A DNA stretch of 64,000 nt. It comes from Spirodela intermedia (Eukaryota; Streptophyta; Magnoliopsida; Alismatales; Araceae). A program made the position numbers and the translations under genes. The notes under the pieces are model-generated. The model had not been told where the DNA came from. It made no database searches and saw only the letters and a list, made by a program, of their open reading frames with translations. This document shows, piece after piece, positions 59,501-64,000 of the stretch; positions within the stretch are counted from its first letter, which is position 1; every line of letters begins with the position of its first letter. Location: contig LR746270.1 of NCBI GenBank assembly GCA_902729315.2, forward strand, positions 6,627,221 to 6,691,220, read 5' to 3'.

Positions 59501-62151
59501 TTTCTGGTCACCTCCAGTGCATTCAATGTACGAAATGGCAAAGCCCTCACGTTCTGGTATTGCCAATTATCGGAGGGCATGGGTGTAGATCTTTCAGGTA
59601 GGTTCTCTCATTGACAAATTATGGGCAAATGAATCGCACAGAACTCAAGAATTTTTGAACATTAAATCTTCCAAAACGGATTTAACAGCCACAAAGATTT
59701 GGAGAGTACAATGACGTACTTGACAAAGGGAACAGCAAGACAGATGTAGGTCAAACTCTCAATGGGAGACTTCCTACAAGAGAGATATTAGCCAACTTCA
59801 ATTCCAGGAGGAAATCAGATGTGGAAGACTACATGAACCATCTATTGCTCAACTGTGAAGCAATTCATTTCCTTAAGGGACCTGTCTTCAACGTCATAGA
59901 AGTCCAGTTGGAGACTGAAACGACATGGACTGAAATTTCCAAACCCCCCATTGAAAGTCATAATTTGAGTTTCCTCCTATTCCTCCTAAGCAGGAAACTT
60001 TACAGGATGTGAACCAAAGCACAATCTACTTTTTCTGCACTGACATTCAAAACTTAAATTTTCGTAGCAAACAGATAAATAGATGATTGGGCGGTAGAAG
60101 CTGCTTAGGAGATTTTTTGGCAAATCTTCTTCTGTGAGATATATTGTTTTTAAAAATCTTTACAGGATAATAAAAATTGTTTTTTTATTGACATATATTT
60201 TTTAAAGGAATTTATTTTCTTGCGACCGTTTTTTCTTTTGGGGAATTGCCTATTGAGAAAATGTAGCAGCGGTGCCTCAGTCTATTCATAAAAACCACTA
60301 TGCAGGTAAATGAACCTTTGAAAATTGCTCACATTTTTAAAAGCTATGATAGAAATACACATGGTACATTTTTTCCCTGAAAAATAGTTATATCAGCACG
60401 CCCAGTGAAGCATTTGACAGAAACATAATTTATATGATAAATACTTATTGAAAAATCTATTGTATGTATTGAAGATGGCATCCTGTTAAGATGACAACCC
60501 ATTTTTAGTTGCTACTAGTTTGAAAGTTGGGAACTGTTATTAAATGTTGGAATCAGTTTGTTGAAACCAGACATTTTTGTAGCGGAAGATTACCCGACTG
60601 CTAGGAGCAACATCTGCCTTAAAGAAAGATTCCATAAATAAAAGCGTTGAAAAATTGCCTCGCTTACATTCCCTGGAATCCTTCCTGCTGTCCCCTATTC
60701 CCTATTCTTCCAGAAGGGTTTATACGTCTTAGGGTGTATCCACAGAAGAAGATTGCTAGCACGGCAATAAACTCAGAAGGAAGCACACTGGACACACCAG
60801 TCATCACAGGCTACACAGCCAGTCCTAGCAGCTAGAAGACAAGGTGGTACTTGGGCTTGACCTCCGAATCGTACGTGGGACGAGTTTCTGCCTCATACTG
60901 CTGGGGTCAAAGACCATGCGAAGGTCAGGACAAATGGGGAGACCAATTGCTCCCACTCAAGACAACAGGAAATGCGGCAGAGGTAAGCTTGTGAAGAAGT
61001 CCCCCACCCCCCAAAAAGAGAAAACCGGTTCAACTTCTCGTTCTATTCATTCCATCACATTCCATACCGCAATAGGCACCAACAAATGTCTCATAACGAC
61101 CGGTTCTCTGAGGCGCCAAGGTCAATCTAAGAGGTGGCACCACAACCAGTAGCTCTGCATTCCTCAGCCCAAGAAGAACCCCGATGATCACCATGTTTCT
61201 TTTCCATCCACTTCCACAGCCTCCGCATGGTTAAGCCACGAGTCTTGGAATGTTGCTAGGCTGACAGTTTGTAAAAACGGTGCATAAGCCCACAGTAGGT
61301 GGAGTTTAGATTGATTAGTCAGAGTTCATAACCTCTTTCCCTGAGTGCAGACATTGAGGACACGGTCTGATGCAGATGAAAGGACATGATCGCAAAAGAA
61401 AGTAAACCAGGAGCAGCTCTTGACAGTAAGGAGTAGAATGAAGCTATATTAACTGCGGCTAGTGTGTTCAACTTCCATCAATGGGAAGATTCCGTGGATA
61501 AGACGATAAGAGGCAGAAGAGAAGAGGTGTAGAACTTGCTCCCATACAAAATCAAGAATATTTTCCAAAATCGTATCCCTCCCATTTTTCCTTGTGATTG
61601 TATGCTACACTCAATAATCCAAGGCTATAGCACGAGCTCAGATAACCTATAGAGCAGCATTCCTTGGCTCATGGAACAAAGCCTGATCGTTCCACGGGTT
61701 ATTACTTCTCTCAGCAAACTAGACACTCAACAAGAATTGCGGGTAAACGAAAATCAAATCTCTAGAGAATTAATTGTCTTCGAATTGAAGAGCGAACTGA
61801 ATGCACCTTGACCAGCTCCAGTATCAAAATGCACGGGCAGATGAACGCCTTACCGGCAATGGCAGAACCAATGAGAATGCTAAGCCGGCAGGAACTACCA
61901 GAAAATAATCATTACTACAATAATAATGCGGGAAAAAACGGAAAATTCAACACGAAGCTTGCTCCAGATTCCTGACAGTTAGGGGATACCTTGCCATCCT
62001 TCTTCTTCCCGTTAACGGAGGTCCAATCTGGAAACGACCTCCTGGACTTGGGAACTCCCTCGGACGAGCAGAAAACAACGTTCCTCCGTGACGCGCCGCG
62101 GGGCAACAACGGAGCCAAGGAGCAGCTGGACGCCGCCGCCATCGTCGCCAT
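38574..62151 (-). CDS. DEG2: DEG2-type chloroplast serine protease, 21 exons, 617 aa
   Basis: Minus-strand exons: 62151-61990, 59295-59122, 58630-58577, 57384-57311, 57166-57103, 52620-52576, 51645-51538, 50631-50554, 49303-49237, 49098-49040, 47254-47155, 44487-44408, 41790-41734, 40775-40672, 40327-40240, 40126-40041, 39966-39942, 39839-39768, 39138-39088, 39003-38943, 38818-38574. The joined frame is open for 617 codons, against 607 in Arabidopsis DEG2 as I recall it. Trypsin-fold triad: His169 ([10 protein letters not shown]), Asp200 ([11 protein letters not shown]) and Ser278 ([10 protein letters not shown]). Two PDZ regions follow (roughly 315-420 and 430-560), and the C-terminus [13 protein letters not shown] is typical of DEG2. 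The first 50 residues are rich in Ala, Ser and Arg, as expected of a transit peptide. DEG2 is ATP-independent and stroma-facing on thylakoids; it is linked to turnover of damaged photosystem proteins. The gene is hugely expanded by introns. Two introns appear to use GC donors (57,310 and 59,121). Confidence 0.95.
38825..38849 (-). repeat. (CT)n tract forming the acceptor of the last DEG2 intron
   Basis: On the sense (minus) strand a run of about 12 CT units is followed by gtgcag and the last DEG2 exon at 38,818. The microsatellite is thus the polypyrimidine tract of this intron. Confidence 0.9.
42405..42650 (+). mobile_element. LTR-like fragment in a DEG2 intron
   Basis: Contains TATAAATA at 42,421-42,428 followed by about 180 bases of leader-like sequence ending in a pyrimidine-rich stretch (tttgtccctcctgttgtg). 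The order resembles the U3-R-U5 layout of a short plant LTR. No primer-binding site, polypurine tract or coding remnant is attached, so the call is weak. Confidence 0.2.
43320..43590. repeat. Diverged direct duplication, about 140 bp
   Basis: Units at about 43,320-43,440 and 43,451-43,590 share aatcagagctagtgct, then attctgagagt, then attcttc(c/t)gg, then atggacaagaagaatgca, and then atccacc(g/a)attcatccgat. A C-rich run separates them. It lies in the DEG2 intron between 41,791 and 44,407. Confidence 0.85.
49780..50427 (+). mobile_element. Ty1/copia retrotransposon tail: RNase H remnant, polypurine tract and LTR
   Basis: Plus-strand translation with frameshifts gives the end of copia pol: a piece matching EYRAMA near 49,835, then [15 protein letters not shown] at about 50,025-50,075, then [13 protein letters not shown] at about 50,165-50,205, and finally [11 protein letters not shown] before 50,260. 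These are the order and spacing of the copia RNase H domain. Next comes a polypurine tract (gagagggg) and then TGTTAA at 50,275, the expected start of an LTR. A matching TAACA at 50,423-50,427 would end an LTR of 153 bases. Frameshifts and stops show it is dead. It lies antisense in the DEG2 intron between exons 8 and 9. Confidence 0.75.
53829..53856. repeat. (GA)n microsatellite
   Basis: An interrupted GA run in the large DEG2 intron between exons 5 and 6. Confidence 0.9.
54140..56060 (+). mobile_element. Decayed LINE (non-LTR retrotransposon) in DEG2 intron 5
   Basis: Plus-strand frames, broken by several stops and frameshifts, follow the order of a plant LINE ORF2. The end of the endonuclease appears at about 54,150-54,215 ([19 protein letters not shown]). 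A linker with [13 protein letters not shown] is at about 54,655-54,700. The reverse transcriptase begins near 54,945 (LAPDGF), continues with [11 protein letters not shown] (about 55,085) and the KLDLKK block (about 55,325), then a shortened part with a piece like [10 protein letters not shown] near 55,675-55,705. The region to about 56,060 has the pyrimidine- and T-rich look of a LINE 3' end. The 5' part is missing. It is inserted antisense to DEG2. Confidence 0.75.
57167..57310 (-). other. Probable GC-AG intron of DEG2 (intron 4)
   Basis: The conserved TGSAF stretch is restored only if exon 4 ends at 57,311 with ggaag and the intron begins gcatgc. The acceptor is ccag at 57,167. Nearby GT dinucleotides are in the wrong phase or would remove conserved residues. 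The length of 144 bases is typical of a short plant intron. Confidence 0.7.
58631..59121 (-). other. Probable GC-AG intron of DEG2 (intron 2)
   Basis: Exon 2 reads to caacag at 59,122 and the frame meets a stop two codons later. No GT donor exists between the end of the plausible exon and that stop. A donor gcatga with acceptor attag at 58,631 joins in phase 0 to AYDMGD. This exon junction is not strongly conserved in the family, so support is frame and splice context alone. Confidence 0.6.
59296..61989 (-). other. DEG2 intron 1
   Basis: A 2.7 kb intron between exon 1 (transit peptide) and exon 2. Apart from the LINE fragment at 59,690-60,010 it holds only AT-rich DNA to about 60,640 and mixed-composition DNA after it. 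The open frames at 60,844-61,152 and elsewhere match no known family. Confidence 0.7.
59690..60010 (+). mobile_element. LINE fragment encoding a zf-RVT-like region in DEG2 intron 1
   Basis: The plus-strand frame contains [20 protein letters not shown], and then [15 protein letters not shown], which follows the pattern N-G-x-L-P-T-R-x-x-L and H-L-L-x-x-C-E of the C-terminal zinc-binding domain of plant LINE ORF2. The Cys pair that normally precedes is degraded. It is separate from the LINE at 54-56 kb because DEG2 exons 2-5 lie between. Antisense to the host gene. Confidence 0.6.
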
Positions 62152-62420
62152 TCGAACAGAGAGAGAACGATGGCAATGGGCCGTCCTATGATTACGCCGA
62201 GGTCATTCCTACCTTATCCTCTCAGGAAGGAAGCTCGAAAAATCTGATTTGCAGCGGGCAGACATCAACCTGCAACTGACATCTGCGTTCTGCCGGTCCT
62301 TCGGACCACGATAATCATCCGAATGGCCGGTAAGCTATTGGACCAATAGTTAAATCACATAATAGATACAATCCTACCAATATAGTAAATAGTACCATTT
62401 TATGGTTTGACCCGCTTGAT
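62152..62420 (-). promoter_or_regulatory. Leader and proximal promoter of DEG2
   Basis: Upstream of the DEG2 ATG on the minus strand. A short CT run (read on the minus strand) lies at 62,158-62,166, and a CCAAT box on the plus strand lies at 62,340-62,344. No clear TATA box was seen. The long pyrimidine tract starts at 62,421. Confidence 0.35.
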
Positions 62421-62628
62421 CCTCTCTCTCTCTCTCATTCTCTCTCTCCCCTTCTCTCTCTCCCCTTCTCTCTCTCTCATTCTCTCTCTCCCCTTCTCTC
62501 TCTCCCCTTCTCTCTCTCTCATCCTCTCTCTCCCCCTCTCTCTCCTTCTCTCTCTCCCTCCCTCTCTCCTTCTTTCTCTCCTTCTCTCTCTCTCCTCTCT
62601 CTCTCTCCCCTCTCTCTCCCTCCTCTCC

Positions 62629-62709
<81 letters not shown>

Positions 62710-62745
62710 TTCCCCCCCTCTCTCCCTTCCCCCCCCCTCTCTCTC
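62421..62745. repeat. Pyrimidine tract of 325 bases
   Basis: Almost only C and T apart from a few A residues in a repeated ctcattc or ctcatcc motif at 62,435-62,525. The first 110 bases are a higher-order repeat of about 42-46 bases (ctctcattctctctctcccc units). The middle (62,631-62,706) is pure CT. Long open frames on both strands are artefacts. Confidence 0.95.
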
Positions 62746-62924
62746 AACTTGGAAGTTACATTTAATGTAACCACCAACATTGTCTACATGACACAAAAAT
62801 AGGAGTAAAGAAATACTTAAAATTGTGGAAACCCATCAAGAGACTACTCAAGCATGATCAGAACCTATTTATAGGTTGAACCTAGTAGACTACGATCAAA
62901 TACCTTCCATATAAGTTGAGTGGG

Positions 62925-63370
62925 GTTAAATATGGTAATATGCTATACTATGACAACTTTGGTAAGTTCATCATTCTATGAGTGATATATTAATAGCAAA
63001 TGCATACTTTTTCTTCTCAATATTCCTCATCCTCTCTTCTCTTTGAGTCTATTGTGACTCATTTTCCCTCTCCTATGGTTCTAGATTGTGTGTAAACCAC
63101 ATCATATATAGTTTTCTTGTGCACAATAGGTCATTATTTTTCAATTTGAATTCCAGAAAAAGATGTAAAAGTTAGAGAATTTTCGTATGAGTGTGGTTAA
63201 ATATGATAATATGCTTTATAAGGACAACTTTGGTAAATTCATTATTCTATGAATGTTATATTAATGGCAAATGCATGTTTTTTCTTCTCAATATTCCTCA
63301 TCCTCTCTTTTCTATAAGAGTCTGCTGTGACTCACTTTCCCTCTCATGTGTTTCTAGATTGTACATGTGA
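62925..63370. repeat. Direct repeat, two copies of about 175 bp
   Basis: Copy 1 at about 62,925-63,098 and copy 2 at about 63,196-63,370. They share gttaaatatg(g/a)taatatgct, then gacaactttggtaa, then ttcttctcaatattcctcat and ttctagattgt, with about 85-90% identity by eye. They lie between the pyrimidine and purine tracts. Confidence 0.9.
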
Positions 63371-63482
63371 TGAGGGCTATGATGCCTAGTAATGAAATCA
63401 CATCAGACATCACCTAAGCTCATAATTTTCTCAAATTAAATTGGAGAATATTGAGAAACTAGCGATTCTCCCTCATTAAATA

Positions 63483-63782
63483 AGAGAGAGAGAGAGAGAG
63501 AGCGAAGAGGGAGAGAGGGGAGAGAGAGAGGGAGGGAAGAGAAAGAGAGGGGGAGAGAGAGCAGGAGAGCAACGGGGAGAGAGAGAGAGAGAGGAGGAGA
63601 GGGGAGAGAAAGGGAGGAAGAAAGAGAGGGAAGAGAGAGAGAGGAGGAGAGTGAAGGGAGATGGAGGGAAGAGAGAGAGGGGGAGAGCAACGGCGAGAGA
63701 GAGAGAGGAGGAGAGGGAAGAGAGAGGGAGGGAGAGGGAGGGAGAGAGAGAGGGAAGAGAGAGGGAGTGAGAGAGAGAGGGA

Positions 63783-63815
<33 letters not shown>

Positions 63816-63816
63816 G
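63483..63816. repeat. Purine tract of about 334 bases
   Basis: Almost only G and A. It contains a duplicated block, agagcaacggggagaga at about 63,567 and agagcaacggcgagaga at about 63,684, so it has a 117-base higher-order period. Open frames rich in Arg, Glu and Gly are artefacts. Confidence 0.95.
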
Positions 63817-64000
63817 TTACAAGTTATGATTCAATCCGCTATCTTAGTAGCATCAATATCACCATCCATTTAAAGCCTAGGGGAGCTTACCATTTATGTT
63901 ATTTACAACATCTATGTCCAGAGAGGTCCCCACATGTCCATTTTTAGGATGGTTTTTCTTGCTGATTCCACCATATTGCTAAGATGGCTTCATCATATAG
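63817..64000. other. Unassigned right end
   Basis: AT-rich single-copy-looking DNA after the purine tract. Nothing recognisable. Confidence 0.5.

Noticed and set aside
62374-62802. Long open frames of Arg-Glu or Ser-Leu repeats on both strands
   Set aside because: Direct translation of the pyrimidine tract, not proteins.
63436-63873. Ser/Leu-rich and Arg/Glu-rich open frames
   Set aside because: Translation of the purine tract.
1-64000. CRISPR arrays, bacterial operons, organelle insertions, rRNA genes
   Set aside because: None seen. The DNA is plainly plant nuclear.

Overview
This is nuclear DNA of a flowering plant. It holds intron-rich genes with GT-AG introns and plant-only families (tubby-like F-box, NETWORKED actin-binding protein, vacuolar NHX antiporter, chloroplast DEG2 protease). 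There are many long GA/CT microsatellites and decayed plant LINE and Ty1/copia retroelements in introns. Some coding exons are very GC-rich and the antiporter resembles the rice protein, which hints at a monocot, but the sequence does not settle the lineage. Exon borders were placed by hand from splice signals, reading frame and recalled family alignments; no search was run.

Layout. (1) About 1-4,200, minus: the 5' end of a VPS25-like ESCRT-II gene, with one coding exon and an inferred spliced leader; the rest lies left of the window. (2) 5,471-9,768, minus: a complete tubby-like F-box gene, 5 coding exons, 407 aa. (3) 14,448-20,125, plus: a complete class I (vacuolar) Na+(K+)/H+ antiporter, 14 coding exons, 541 aa. 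(4) 22,981-25,262, plus: a NET3-type gene with an actin-binding NAB domain, 2 coding exons, about 260 aa. (5) 26,560-27,027, plus: an intronless, GC-rich arabinogalactan-type Pro-rich protein, 155 aa. (6) 34,257-36,683, plus: a HERP-like two-helix membrane protein of unknown function, 4 coding exons, 248 aa, with a probable leader exon 3.7 kb upstream. (7) 38,574-62,151, minus: a DEG2-type chloroplast protease, 21 coding exons, 617 aa. Its coding sequence is only about 8% of a 23.6 kb gene whose introns carry a LINE, a copia tail with an LTR, and a second LINE fragment, all antisense to the gene. The right end (62.4-63.8 kb) is a very long pyrimidine tract and a very long purine tract flanking a direct repeat.

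The genes are ordinary housekeeping or stress genes and do not form a pathway. I see no gene cluster, CRISPR array, new defence system or other clearly undescribed system. The most interesting signals are structural: two probable GC-AG introns in the DEG2 gene, CT tracts in the sense strand at nearly every gene start, microsatellites acting as polypyrimidine tracts at two splice acceptors, several decayed two- or three-copy tandem duplications of 130-250 bp in introns and 3' flanks, a candidate upstream ORF before the antiporter, and the inverted purine/pyrimidine pair.
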